In this document: piece after piece, positions 28,198-36,261 of the stretch
Position numbering within the stretch: position 1 is the first letter of the stretch
How the letters are laid out: each line of letters begins with the position of its first letter
Assembly (NCBI RefSeq): GCF_000786205.1
Contig: NZ_JROH01000009.1
Location: 107,643-171,642, forward strand
DNA from: Sphingomonas sp. 37zxx
GTDB lineage: Bacteria; Pseudomonadota; Alphaproteobacteria; Sphingomonadales; Sphingomonadaceae
Direction of reading: 5' to 3'
DNA length: 64,000 nucleotides
Notes under the pieces: model-generated
Database searches by the model: none
What the model was told of the DNA's origin: nothing
What the model saw: the letters and a program-made list of their open reading frames with translations, nothing else
Made by a program: the position numbers and the translations under genes

Positions 28198-29676
28198 ATG
28201 ACCCCCACCCTGCGCCGCTGCCTCATTCCCCTCGCCTGCATCGCCGCCGTGCCCGCCGTCGCACAGCAGGCGGATACCGAAGCCTATCGCCAGCAGGGGC
28301 TGGCCGAGCTTGCGCGGCTCAAAGCATCGGTGCCGATCGACCGCCCGGCCCGCAACGTGATCGTCTTTATCGGCGATGGGATGGGCGTATCGACGCTCAC
28401 CGCCGCGCGGATTCACCAGGGGCAGCTTGCTGGCAAGGACGGTGAATCCTTCGTCACCGCGATGGATACGCTGCCGCATGCCGCGCTGGTAAAAACCTAT
28501 TCGCACGACGCGCAGGTGGCCGATTCGGCCCCAACCGCCACCGCGATCCTGGCCGGGGTAAAGACACGCAACGGATCGATCGGCGTCGGCCCCGAAGCGC
28601 TGACCGACGATTGCGCCAGCGCGCGCGGCCATGACGTCCCCTCGATCTTCGCGCTGGCGCAGCAACAGGGCCGCGCGACCGGCGTGATCTCAACCGCGCG
28701 GATCACCCATGCGACTCCCGCCGCCGCTTATGCCCACACCCCGCAGCGCGATTGGGAAGCTGCGGTGCCGGCGGCGGCCAAGGCGGCGGGCTGCAAGGAC
28801 ATCGCCTCGCAACTGGTCGAGGATTCGGTGGGGTCGAAGCTTGACGTCGTGCTGGGCGGCGGACGGCGCTATTTCCTGCCCGCCACCGCCACTGATCCCG
28901 AATATCCCGAGGTGAAGGGCTTGCGCGAGGATGGACGTGACCTGATCGCCGAATGGCAGCGGCACAATCGCGGCGCACGCTACGTCACCGACGCTGCCGG
29001 CTTCGCCGCGCTGAACCCGGCGCGCGACCATAAGGTGCTCGGCCTCTTCCAGCCCGATCACATGCAATATGAAGCCGATCGCAAGGGCGATAAGGCGGGC
29101 GAACCCTCGCTAGCCGACATGACCCGGACATCGATCGCAATGCTGTCGCGCAACCAACGCGGCTTCGTGCTGCTGGTCGAAGCCGGTCGGATCGACCACG
29201 CGCACCACGCCGGCAACGCCCGCCGCGCGCTTGAGGACGCGGTTGCGCTCGACCAGGCGGTCGCCGCCGCGCTCGAAGCGACCAAGGGCACCGACACGCT
29301 GATCGTCACCACCGCCGATCACAGCCACGCCTTTTCCTTCGCAGGGTATCCGACGCGCAACAATCCGATCCTGGGCGTGGCAGCGGGCGACGACCACCAG
29401 CCCTTCCGCGCCCGCGACGGCAAGGGCTATACGACGCTTGGCTATGCCAACGGCCCCGGCGCGGTAACCGGCGAACGCGCCGATCCGATTGGCACCGACA
29501 CCACCGCGCTCGATTACAAGCAACAGGCGCTGGTGCCGCTGGGCGGCGAAACGCATGGCGGCGAGGATGTCGCGGTGCGCGCCACCGGGCCGATGGCGCA
29601 TCTGTTCAAGGGAACGATCGAGCAACACGGCATCTACTATGTGATCGCCGACGCGATGGGGGCGGGCGAGAAGTAA
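28198..29676 (+). CDS. phoA: Alkaline phosphatase, PhoA type
   Basis: A 492-residue secreted phosphomonoesterase. A signal peptide ends near AVPAVAQQ. The metal-binding aspartate is D60 in VFIGDGMG and the nucleophile is S110 in QVADSAPTATA. Later metal-binding segments are VEAGRIDHAHHAGN and TADHSHAF, and the C-terminal GGETHGGEDVAV contains the last zinc-binding histidine. It is a periplasmic zinc/magnesium enzyme that frees inorganic phosphate. It shares a promoter region with a TonB receptor. A long hairpin follows the gene. Confidence 0.93.
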   Translation: MTPTLRRCLIPLACIAAVPAVAQQADTEAYRQQGLAELARLKASVPIDRPARNVIVFIGDGMGVSTLTAARIHQGQLAGKDGESFVTAMDTLPHAALVKTYSHDAQVADSAPTATAILAGVKTRNGSIGVGPEALTDDCASARGHDVPSIFALAQQQGRATGVISTARITHATPAAAYAHTPQRDWEAAVPAAAKAAGCKDIASQLVEDSVGSKLDVVLGGGRRYFLPATATDPEYPEVKGLREDGRDLIAEWQRHNRGARYVTDAAGFAALNPARDHKVLGLFQPDHMQYEADRKGDKAGEPSLADMTRTSIAMLSRNQRGFVLLVEAGRIDHAHHAGNARRALEDAVALDQAVAAALEATKGTDTLIVTTADHSHAFSFAGYPTRNNPILGVAAGDDHQPFRARDGKGYTTLGYANGPGAVTGERADPIGTDTTALDYKQQALVPLGGETHGGEDVAVRATGPMAHLFKGTIEQHGIYYVIADAMGAGEK

Positions 29677-29683
29677 TCACCCC

Positions 29684-29754
29684 GTCATTCCCGCGAAGGG
29701 GGGAATCCATAATCCAGTGCATCGGTTATGGATTCCCGCCTTCGCGGGAATGAC
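29684..29754. repeat. Long hairpin of the GTCATTCCCGCG palindrome type
   Basis: Arms 29684-29712 and 29726-29754 are near-perfect inverted copies (about 29 bases each, loop 13). Each arm itself contains the stem TTCCCGCGAAGG. It occupies the gap between phoA and the converging CitE-like gene and may terminate both. A single degenerate relative lies near 49034, downstream of the hybrid kinase gene on the kinase promoter side. Confidence 0.8.
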
Positions 29755-29767
29755 AAAAAACCCCGCC

Positions 29768-30607
29768 CTAACTCGCCCCAGCGCGCGCCAGCAGCTTGCG
29801 CGCCTGCACCAGATGCGGGCGGTCGATCATCCGCCCGTCGAACTGCAACGTTCCCGCCTCGGGTGAATCGGCAAACGCCGCCACGATCGCCCGCGCGCGC
29901 GCCACTTCATCGGCGCTGGGGGTGAACCCTTCGTTGATCGCCGCCACCTGCGCGGGATGGATCGCCATCATGCCGGTAAAGCCATCGCGCCGCGCCCGCG
30001 CGACATAGCCGGCGAGCGCCGCGCCATCGCCGATCGCGGGAAACACCGTCTCGATCGCCGCCACGCCCGCCGCATGCGCGCCGAACAACGTGAGTGATCG
30101 CACCATTTCATAGGGCGCGGTGTAGCCGCCATCGGCTTCGCGCGACGAGGTCGCACCGATCGCGGCGGGCAAATCCTCGGCTCCCCAGGTCAGGCCGAGC
30201 AGCCGGTCGGCGACGGCGGCATATTCGCCCAGCGCAAAGATCGCGCGCGGCGTCTCGGTCGCGATCGGCAGCACCGGCACCGCGCCCGCCCCCATCATCG
30301 CCACCAGCGCCTCGACCGACGCCGCTCCTTCGGCCTTTGGCAGCATGATCGCATCGGGCCGCGCCGCCATCACCGCCGCCAGATCACGCTCGGCCAGCCC
30401 ACCATCGACCGGGTTGATCCGCACGATCGCAGGCACCGTCCGCTGACCCTCCAGCCAGTCAGCCACCGCCCCACGCGCGTCCTCCTTGCGCGCCGGCGTC
30501 ACCGAATCCTCCAGGTCGAGGATGATCGCATCGGCCCCGCTCGCGGCGGCCTTGGCAAAGCGTTCGGGCCGGTCGCCGGGCACGAACAACAGCGAACGCA
30601 GCCTCAT
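29768..30607 (-). CDS. CitE-like CoA ester lyase
   Basis: A 279-residue HpcH/HpaI-family lyase with a TIM-barrel fold, related to citrate lyase beta and to malyl-, methylmalyl- and citramalyl-CoA lyases. Conserved segments are SLLFVPGDRPERFAKA at the start, LDLEDSV (metal site) and MLPKAEGAASVEAL. It is the last gene of the leucine-type operon, overlapping the MaoC gene by four bases. A conventional HMG-CoA lyase gene is absent from this operon, so this protein may supply the final cleavage or act on another branched acyl-CoA. The true substrate needs assay. Confidence 0.88.
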   Translation of the reverse strand: MRLRSLLFVPGDRPERFAKAAASGADAIILDLEDSVTPARKEDARGAVADWLEGQRTVPAIVRINPVDGGLAERDLAAVMAARPDAIMLPKAEGAASVEALVAMMGAGAVPVLPIATETPRAIFALGEYAAVADRLLGLTWGAEDLPAAIGATSSREADGGYTAPYEMVRSLTLFGAHAAGVAAIETVFPAIGDGAALAGYVARARRDGFTGMMAIHPAQVAAINEGFTPSADEVARARAIVAAFADSPEAGTLQFDGRMIDRPHLVQARKLLARAGAS

Positions 30608-31056
30608 GCCGGTGCCCGCAGCAGCAACGCGGTCCGCAGGCATTCGCACACCACCTGATCGCGCTGGTTGAGCATTCGGTGGCCGAACGTCACGATCCCC
30701 GCCTCGGGCCGCGATCGGCTGTCCTTCAGCGCGACGATCTCGGTCTCGGCGCGCAGCGTATCGCCCAGAAACACCGGCGACGGCATCACCAGCTTGTCAT
30801 AGCCAAGATTGGCCACCAGCGTCCCCAGCGTCGTATCGCCCACCGACAGCCCGACCATCAGCGCAAAAGTAAAAGTGCCGTTGACCAGGATCTGGCCAAA
30901 CTCCGACGCGCGCGCCGCCTCGGCATCCAGGTGCAAGGGCTGCGGATTATGCGTCATCACCGTGAACAGCAGATTATCGGTTTCGGTTACGGTGCGGCGG
31001 ATGTCGTGGACGATCCGGTCGCCGACGCTCCACTGATCGAAATAGCGCCCCGCCAT
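30604..31056 (-). CDS. MaoC-family acyl-CoA hydratase/dehydratase
   Basis: A 150-residue single-hotdog protein. The hydratase 2 motif, with the catalytic Asp/Asn and His, is seen as MTHNPQPLHLDAEAA near residues 34-48. It overlaps mccA by one base (TGATG) and the CitE-like gene by four bases. In the classical liu pathway the hydration of methylglutaconyl-CoA is done by a crotonase-fold LiuC; here a MaoC protein occupies that place. By analogy with mesaconyl-CoA hydratases it could hydrate a branched unsaturated dicarboxyl-CoA, which is inference. Confidence 0.87.
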   Translation of the reverse strand: MAGRYFDQWSVGDRIVHDIRRTVTETDNLLFTVMTHNPQPLHLDAEAARASEFGQILVNGTFTFALMVGLSVGDTTLGTLVANLGYDKLVMPSPVFLGDTLRAETEIVALKDSRSRPEAGIVTFGHRMLNQRDQVVCECLRTALLLRAPA

Positions 31057-32906
31057 CAGCCTTCCACCTTTTCGATCCGCGCGAGCACCGCGCCTTCGCT
31101 CACCTGCCCGCCCTCGACCGCATCCAACGCGGCGACCACCCCGTCATAGGGTGCGACCAGGCTATGCTCCATCTTCATCGCCTCGAGCGTCAGCAGCTTC
31201 TGACCCTTGGCAACCTGTTCGCCCTGCACCACCGCCACCGCGATGATCCGCCCCGGCATCGGCGAAATGATCGAGCCATCGCCGGCGGCTGCGGCACCCT
31301 TGCCTTCAATGCGCCAGGGGGTGAGGTGCCAGGTCTGACCGGCTTCGGAGATCAGAATGCCGCCCCCACTCCGTTCGTACTGAGCTTGTCGAAGGGCGCC
31401 CTCAAGGCTTGTTTCCACCTCTACCCCATCGAGCAAAAACCGCCCTGTCGCCTGCCGCGCGGCATTCAGCCGAAACCCGCCAAGCGCATCCCCAGCCGCC
31501 AACGTGCCAGCAGCCGCCGCCAACCCCGCGTCAGAAGGCATCGCCGCCGGCATCAGCGCCTCGCCCTCGCGCGCGATCAGCCCGGTATCGACCTCGCCCG
31601 CAACGAACGCCGGATGGTCGAGCGCCTTCACCAGAAACCCCGCATTGGTCCGCAGCGGCGAAATCACGCTCGTCGCCAGCGCTGCCGAAAGCCCTGCCCG
31701 CGCCGCCTCCCGCGTCGGCCCGTGGGTGATCACCTTCGCGATCATCGGGTCGTAAAAGGGCGAGATCGTCGCGCCTTCCTCCACCCCGGTATCGACGCGG
31801 CACCCCTCGCCCAGCCGGAACCGATCCAGCCGCCCGATCGAGGGCAGGAAGCCCTTGGCCGGGTCTTCGGCATAGAGCCGCACCTCCATCGCATGGCCGG
31901 TGATCGTCAGTTGATCCTGGGTGAGTGGCAGCGGCTCGCCCGATGCCACGCGCAATTGCCATTCGACCAGATCGACCCCGGTGATCGCCTCGGTCACCGG
32001 ATGTTCGACCTGCAACCGGGTGTTCATTTCCATGAACCAGGTGCGGTCGGCCGAAACCGGCCCCGAACCATCGGCGATAAACTCGATCGTCCCCGCCCCG
32101 ACATAATCCACCGCCCGCGCCGCGCGCACCGCCGCATCGCAGATCGCGGCGCGGGTGGCCGGGTCCATCCCCGGCGCCGGCGCTTCCTCGATCACCTTTT
32201 GGTGGCGGCGTTGCAGCGAGCAATCGCGCTCGAACAGATGGACGACATTGCCGTGGGTGTCGCCGAACACCTGCACCTCGATATGGCGCGGATTGGTGAT
32301 CCATTTTTCGAGCAGCACATGATCATTGCCGAAGCTTGCGCTCGCCTCGCGCCGGCACGAGACCAATGCTTCGGCAAAGTCGGCGGGATCGTCGACCCGC
32401 CGCATCCCCTTGCCGCCGCCGCCCGCCACCGCCTTGATCAGCACCGGATAGCCGATCGCATCGGCCTCGCGCGCCAGGCGCTGCGGCGACTGGTCCTCGC
32501 CCAGATAGCCCGGCGTCGTGGGAACCCCGGCATCCTGCATCAGCCGCTTGGCGGCATCCTTCAGCCCCATCGCGGTGATCGAGGCCGGACGCGGCCCGAC
32601 CCACACTAGGCCAGCATCCATCACGCTTTGTGCGAACGCGGCGTTTTCCGACAGGAAACCATAGCCTGGATGGATCGCCTCTGCCCCGGTGGCGCGAGCG
32701 GCCGCGATGATATTTTCACCCACCAGATAACTCTCACGCGCCGGCGAAGGCCCGACATGGACCGCTTCATCGGCAAGACGAACATGCAACGCCCCGGCAT
32801 CGGCATCCGAATAGACGGCAACGGTGCGGATCCCCATCGCCCGTGCGGTGCGGGTGATGCGGCAGGCGATTTCACCGCGATTGGCGATAAGCAGCGATTG
32901 GATCAT
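31056..32906 (-). CDS. mccA: Methylcrotonyl-CoA carboxylase, biotin-containing alpha subunit
   Basis: A 616-residue subunit with a biotin carboxylase domain (residues 1-450, starting [16 protein letters not shown]), a middle BT-like linker, and a C-terminal biotinyl domain with the biotinylated lysine in LEAMKMEH. With MccB at 33425-35026 it carboxylates 3-methylcrotonyl-CoA in leucine breakdown. A palindromic repeat of the GTCGAAG family is inserted in frame and encodes ALRQAQYERS at about residues 503-513, in the linker just before the biotinyl region. The operon is interrupted upstream by the DUF559 unit, which begins seven bases before this start codon and therefore touches its ribosome-binding region. 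Confidence 0.93.
   Translation of the reverse strand: MIQSLLIANRGEIACRITRTARAMGIRTVAVYSDADAGALHVRLADEAVHVGPSPARESYLVGENIIAAARATGAEAIHPGYGFLSENAAFAQSVMDAGLVWVGPRPASITAMGLKDAAKRLMQDAGVPTTPGYLGEDQSPQRLAREADAIGYPVLIKAVAGGGGKGMRRVDDPADFAEALVSCRREASASFGNDHVLLEKWITNPRHIEVQVFGDTHGNVVHLFERDCSLQRRHQKVIEEAPAPGMDPATRAAICDAAVRAARAVDYVGAGTIEFIADGSGPVSADRTWFMEMNTRLQVEHPVTEAITGVDLVEWQLRVASGEPLPLTQDQLTITGHAMEVRLYAEDPAKGFLPSIGRLDRFRLGEGCRVDTGVEEGATISPFYDPMIAKVITHGPTREAARAGLSAALATSVISPLRTNAGFLVKALDHPAFVAGEVDTGLIAREGEALMPAAMPSDAGLAAAAGTLAAGDALGGFRLNAARQATGRFLLDGVEVETSLEGALRQAQYERSGGGILISEAGQTWHLTPWRIEGKGAAAAGDGSIISPMPGRIIAVAVVQGEQVAKGQKLLTLEAMKMEHSLVAPYDGVVAALDAVEGGQVSEGAVLARIEKVEG
31371..31397. repeat. GTCGAAG-family repeat inserted in frame inside mccA
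   Basis: The 27-base unit carries CCGTTCGTACTGAGCTTGTC followed by GAAGGGC and matches the arms of the repeat pair at 9607-9700. On the coding strand it is read as ALRQAQYERS, a peptide characteristic of this repeat when translated. No frameshift results. Confidence 0.8.
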
Positions 32907-32913
32907 GATGACT

Positions 32914-32973
32914 ACCTAAATCCTCCCCGAGCTTTGCTCGGGGAGGGGGACCATGCGCAGCATGGTGGAGGGG
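32914..32973 (+). repeat. Left terminal inverted repeat of the DUF559 unit
   Basis: The 60 bases contain the stem CCTCCCCGAGC TTT GCTCGGGGAGG followed by the small stem CCATGC GCA GCATGG, and end in GGAGGGG, which is the apparent Shine-Dalgarno sequence of the nuclease gene. It differs from the reverse complement of the right end at two positions. Confidence 0.85.
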
Positions 32974-32981
32974 AAATGGGG

Positions 32982-33407
32982 ATGCTGAAAGACATCGCGC
33001 CTAAAGCTGCCACGGGCGGCGTCGACCGTGCCCGCCGCTTGCGCCGCGCCATGACGCTGCCCGAAGTGCTGCTGTGGAACGTTCTTCGCACCCGCCCGGC
33101 GGGGCTGAAGTTTCGCCGCCAGCATCCCTGTGGCAGCTATGTCCTCGACTTTTACTGCGGTGACGCTCGGCTGGCGATCGAGGTCGATGGCGAAGTGCAT
33201 TCGCGCGGCGATCAGCCAATGCGAGATACCGCGCGTGATCGGTGGTGTGCGAAGGCTGGTATCGCGGTCTTGCGCATCCCTGCAGCTGCGGCGCTGGGGG
33301 ATATGGAGGCAGTGGTGCGCGGCGTCGTTGCGGCGGCGCTTGCGCGGCTGCCCCTCCACCATGCTTCGCATGGTCCCCCTCCCCGAGCAAAGCTCGGGGA
33401 GGATTAA
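32982..33407 (+). CDS. DUF559 endonuclease-domain protein (Vsr-like PD-(D/E)XK fold)
   Basis: A 141-residue protein of the DUF559 family, which shares the fold of very-short-patch repair endonucleases. The family core is intact: TLPEVLLWNVLR with E28, FRRQHPCGSYVLDFYC with D56, and LAIEVDGEVHSRG with E67, D69 and H73. The start at 32982 has GGAGGGG eight bases upstream; 32976 is an in-frame alternative but too close to that site. The last 18 residues are encoded by the right inverted repeat. The gene is read against the leucine operon. Intact catalytic residues argue that it is under selection rather than decaying. Biological role unknown. Confidence 0.88.
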   Translation: MLKDIAPKAATGGVDRARRLRRAMTLPEVLLWNVLRTRPAGLKFRRQHPCGSYVLDFYCGDARLAIEVDGEVHSRGDQPMRDTARDRWCAKAGIAVLRIPAAAALGDMEAVVRGVVAAALARLPLHHASHGPPPRAKLGED

Positions 33408-33410
33408 GGT
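33351..33410 (-). repeat. Right terminal inverted repeat of the DUF559 unit
   Basis: An inverted copy of the left end with two mismatches. It encodes the final residues of the nuclease (from PLHHASHG to the end) and its TAA stop at 33405-33407. The end lies 15 bases from the mccB stop codon. Confidence 0.85.
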
Positions 33411-33424
33411 TTCGCCCCGCCCCA

Positions 33425-35026
33425 TCACATCCGGAACACCCCAAAGCTCGCACGCTGCGGCACCGGTGCGTTCAGACACGCCGCAAATGCCAGCCCCAGC
33501 ACATCGCGGGTCTGCGCCGGATCAATGATCCCATCATCCCACAATCGCGAGGTGGCGTAATACGGACTGCCCTCGGCCTCATAGGTCGCGCGCACCGGGG
33601 CCTTGAAGGCTTCGGCTTCTACGTCGGACCAGGTAGCGGCGTCGCGGTGGACCGTCGCCAGCACGCTTGCCGCCTGCTCGCCGCCCATCACGCTGATCCG
33701 GCTGTTGGGCCAGGAAAACAGGAAGCGCGGGCTATAGGCACGGCCGCACATGCCGTAATTGCCGGCCCCGAAACTGCCGCCGATCAGCACCGTTACCTTG
33801 GGCACGCTGGCGGTCGCCACCGCGGTCACCAGCTTGGCCCCGTGCTTGGCGATCCCTTCGGCCTCATATTTGCCGCCGACCATGAAGCCGCTAATGTTCT
33901 GCAGGAACAACAACGGCACCCGCCGCTGGCACGCCAATTCGATGAAGTGCGCGCCCTTGACCGCGCTTTCGCTGAACAGCACGCCGTTATTCGCCAGGAT
34001 CGCGACCGGCATCCCGTGGATATGGGCGAAACCGCACACCAGGGTGGTGCCGTACAGCGCCTTGAACTCGTGAAATTCCGACGCATCGACCAGCCGTGCG
34101 ATCACCTCGCGCACGTCATAGGGCGCGCGCACATCGTCGGGAACGATGCCATACAGCTCGGCGGGGTCGTATTTCGGCGGCACCGGCGCGCGCACATTCA
34201 CGTCGGGCACCGCATCGGGTGCGAGCGTCGATACGATGTCGCGCACGATCGTCAGCGCATGGGCGTCATCCTCGGCGACATGATCGACCACGCCCGATCG
34301 CCGCCCGTGCAGATCGCCGCCGCCCAGATCCTCAGCGCTGATGACTTCGCCGGTCGCTGCCTGCACCAGTGGTGGCCCGGCAAGGAAGATCGTCCCCTGC
34401 CCGCGCACGATCACGCTTTCGTCGGACATGGCGGGCACATAGGCCCCGCCCGCGGTGCAGCTTCCCATCACGCACGCGACCTGCGCGATCCCCGCCGCGC
34501 TCATATTCGCCTGGTTGAAGAAGATACGCCCGAAATGGTCGCGGTCGGGAAACACCTCGGCCTGGTTGGGCAGGTTCGCGCCGCCCGAATCGACAAGGTA
34601 GATGCACGGCAGCCGGTTCGCCTCGGCAATTTCCTGCGCGCGCAGATGCTTCTTCACCGTCATCGGGAAGTAGGTGCCGCCCTTCACCGTGGCGTCGTTG
34701 CAGACGATCATCGCCTGCCGCCCCGATACCCGGCCGATACCCGCAATCACGCCTGCGCCGGGCACCTCATCGCCATACAGCCCGTTCGCCGCCAACTGCC
34801 CGATCTCAAGGAACGGGCTGCCCGCGTCGAGCAGATGCTCGACCCGATCGCGCGGCAGCAGCTTGCCGCGCGCGACATGCTTGTCACGCGCGCGTTCCGG
34901 CCCGCCCCTTGCCGCCTCGGCTACGCGGGCGCGAAGCTCATCGGCAAGCGCGCGATTATGCGCGGCGCGGGCGGCGAATTCGGGCGTATCGGTGGCGATC
35001 GCCGAGATAAGAACCGGCGCGCTCAT
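33425..35026 (-). CDS. mccB: Methylcrotonyl-CoA carboxylase, carboxyltransferase beta subunit
   Basis: A 533-residue carboxyltransferase of the crotonase-like fold that transfers CO2 from biotin to 3-methylcrotonyl-CoA. Typical segments are [24 protein letters not shown] sequence near residue 145, [17 protein letters not shown], and the C-terminal [20 protein letters not shown]. It is more similar in these phrases to methylcrotonyl than to propionyl carboxyltransferases; compare the shorter PccB at 59228. It overlaps the isovaleryl-CoA dehydrogenase stop by four bases, and its partner mccA lies beyond the DUF559 unit. Confidence 0.94.
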   Translation of the reverse strand: MSAPVLISAIATDTPEFAARAAHNRALADELRARVAEAARGGPERARDKHVARGKLLPRDRVEHLLDAGSPFLEIGQLAANGLYGDEVPGAGVIAGIGRVSGRQAMIVCNDATVKGGTYFPMTVKKHLRAQEIAEANRLPCIYLVDSGGANLPNQAEVFPDRDHFGRIFFNQANMSAAGIAQVACVMGSCTAGGAYVPAMSDESVIVRGQGTIFLAGPPLVQAATGEVISAEDLGGGDLHGRRSGVVDHVAEDDAHALTIVRDIVSTLAPDAVPDVNVRAPVPPKYDPAELYGIVPDDVRAPYDVREVIARLVDASEFHEFKALYGTTLVCGFAHIHGMPVAILANNGVLFSESAVKGAHFIELACQRRVPLLFLQNISGFMVGGKYEAEGIAKHGAKLVTAVATASVPKVTVLIGGSFGAGNYGMCGRAYSPRFLFSWPNSRISVMGGEQAASVLATVHRDAATWSDVEAEAFKAPVRATYEAEGSPYYATSRLWDDGIIDPAQTRDVLGLAFAACLNAPVPQRASFGVFRM

Positions 35027-36171
35027 GCCGCTCCGATCAGCTCACGGCCGATCAGCATCCGCCGAATCTCATTTGTCCCCGCCCCAATATCGAGCAACTT
35101 GGCATCGCGCAGAAACCGCTCGACCGGCCAATCCTTGGTATAGCCGGCCCCGCCCAGCGCCTGCACCGCCTCGCCCGCAACCCGAAACGCATTCTCGCTC
35201 GCCAGCAGGATCGCGCCTGCCGCATCGAAGCGCGTCGTCCGCCCCGCATCGCACGACTTGGCGACCGCATAGACATAAGCGCGCGCCGAATTGAGTGCGA
35301 CATACATGTCGGCGATCTTGGCCTGCACCAATTGGAACGACCCGATCGCCGCGCCGAACTGCCGCCGCTCGCGAACATAGGGCAGCACCACGTCGAGACA
35401 CGCCTGCATGATCCCCAACTGGATACCCGCCAGCACCGCGCGTTCATAATCCAGCCCCGACATCAGCACCCCGACGCCGCCATTTTCCGGCCCCATCACC
35501 TGCGCCTCGGGCACCATGCAATCGGTGAAGACCAATTCAGCGGTTGGGCTGCCGCGCATCCCCATCTTGTCGATCTTCTGCCCGATCGCGAAGCCCGCCA
35601 TGTCCTTTTCGATCAGGAAGGTGGTGATCCCGCGCGATCCCTCACCCGTCTTGGCATAGACCACCAGCGTGTCGGCATAGGGCGCGTTGGTGATCCAGAA
35701 TTTCGTGCCGTTGAGCACATAGCCGCCCGCAACGCGCTCAGCCTTCAGCTTCATCGACACCACGTCCGATCCGGCTCCCGCCTCGGACATCGCCAGCGAC
35801 CCGACATGCTCGCCCGAAATCAGCTTGGGCAGGTATTTCGCCTTCTGCTCGGCATTGCCCCAACGGGCGATCTGATTGATGCACAGGTTCGAATGCGCGC
35901 CATAGCTAAGGCCCACCGAAGCCGATGCACGGCTGACTTCCTCGCACGCGATGACATGTTCGAGATAGCCAAGGCCCAGCCCGCCATCCGCCTCGGCAAC
36001 GGTAATCCCGTGCAGCCCCAGCGCACCCATTTCGGGCCACAGCTCACGCGGGAACCAGTCATCGGCGTCGATGCGCGCCGCGATCGGCATGATCCGGTCG
36101 GTGGCGAAACGCTGCGTGCTTTCGCGAATCATGTCGGCATTTTCGCCAAGCGCGAAATCGAAACTGGTCAC
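35023..36171 (-). CDS. liuA: Isovaleryl-CoA dehydrogenase
   Basis: A 382-residue FAD-dependent acyl-CoA dehydrogenase, first enzyme of the leucine operon, converting isovaleryl-CoA to 3-methylcrotonyl-CoA. Acyl-CoA dehydrogenase signatures are [19 protein letters not shown] and [20 protein letters not shown]. The catalytic glutamate characteristic of isovaleryl-CoA dehydrogenase is in [12 protein letters not shown], in the middle rather than the C-terminal third. It starts the minus-strand operon and faces a divergent LysR regulator 78 bases away. Confidence 0.93.
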   Translation of the reverse strand: MTSFDFALGENADMIRESTQRFATDRIMPIAARIDADDWFPRELWPEMGALGLHGITVAEADGGLGLGYLEHVIACEEVSRASASVGLSYGAHSNLCINQIARWGNAEQKAKYLPKLISGEHVGSLAMSEAGAGSDVVSMKLKAERVAGGYVLNGTKFWITNAPYADTLVVYAKTGEGSRGITTFLIEKDMAGFAIGQKIDKMGMRGSPTAELVFTDCMVPEAQVMGPENGGVGVLMSGLDYERAVLAGIQLGIMQACLDVVLPYVRERRQFGAAIGSFQLVQAKIADMYVALNSARAYVYAVAKSCDAGRTTRFDAAGAILLASENAFRVAGEAVQALGGAGYTKDWPVERFLRDAKLLDIGAGTNEIRRMLIGRELIGAA

Positions 36172-36244
36172 AGGGCTCTCCTATTTTCTTTGCCTTGTAG
36201 CCGATTTCGAACTGCGACAGAAATTGAAGCTTCACACCCCATAG

Positions 36245-36261
36245 CATAGATGCGGTCTATG
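36245..36261. promoter_or_regulatory. LysR-type box (T-N11-A dyad) over the regulator start
   Basis: CATAG (36245-36249) and CTATG (36257-36261) form a 5-bp inverted repeat with seven bases between, containing the T-N11-A core of LysR-type binding sites. It overlaps both possible start codons of the regulator and lies 74 bases from the liuA start, so it could mediate autorepression and control of the divergent operon. Confidence 0.45.

Larger units (their letters stand above)
32914..33410. mobile_element. Putative mobile unit: DUF559 nuclease gene bounded by 60-bp inverted repeats
   Basis: A 497-bp unit sits between mccB and mccA, oriented opposite to the operon. Its ends are inverted copies of a 60-base repeat (32914-32973 and 33351-33410) with 58 of 60 positions identical. 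Each end has two successive hairpins: CCTCCCCGAGC/GCTCGGGGAGG and CCATGC/GCATGG. The gene uses the left end for its ribosome site and the right end for its last 18 codons, so repeats and gene form one unit. I see no target-site duplication and no transposase. That the unit moves is inference; its insertion in an otherwise overlapping operon is direct observation. Confidence 0.7.

Noticed and set aside
32914..33410. The DUF559 unit as a conventional insertion sequence
   Set aside because: No DDE, Y1 or serine transposase motif and no target duplication could be seen; described instead as a putative nuclease-associated unit.
33242..35143. Long plus-strand frame opposite mccB
   Set aside because: Starts inside the DUF559 unit and reads antisense to the carboxyltransferase; no protein features.
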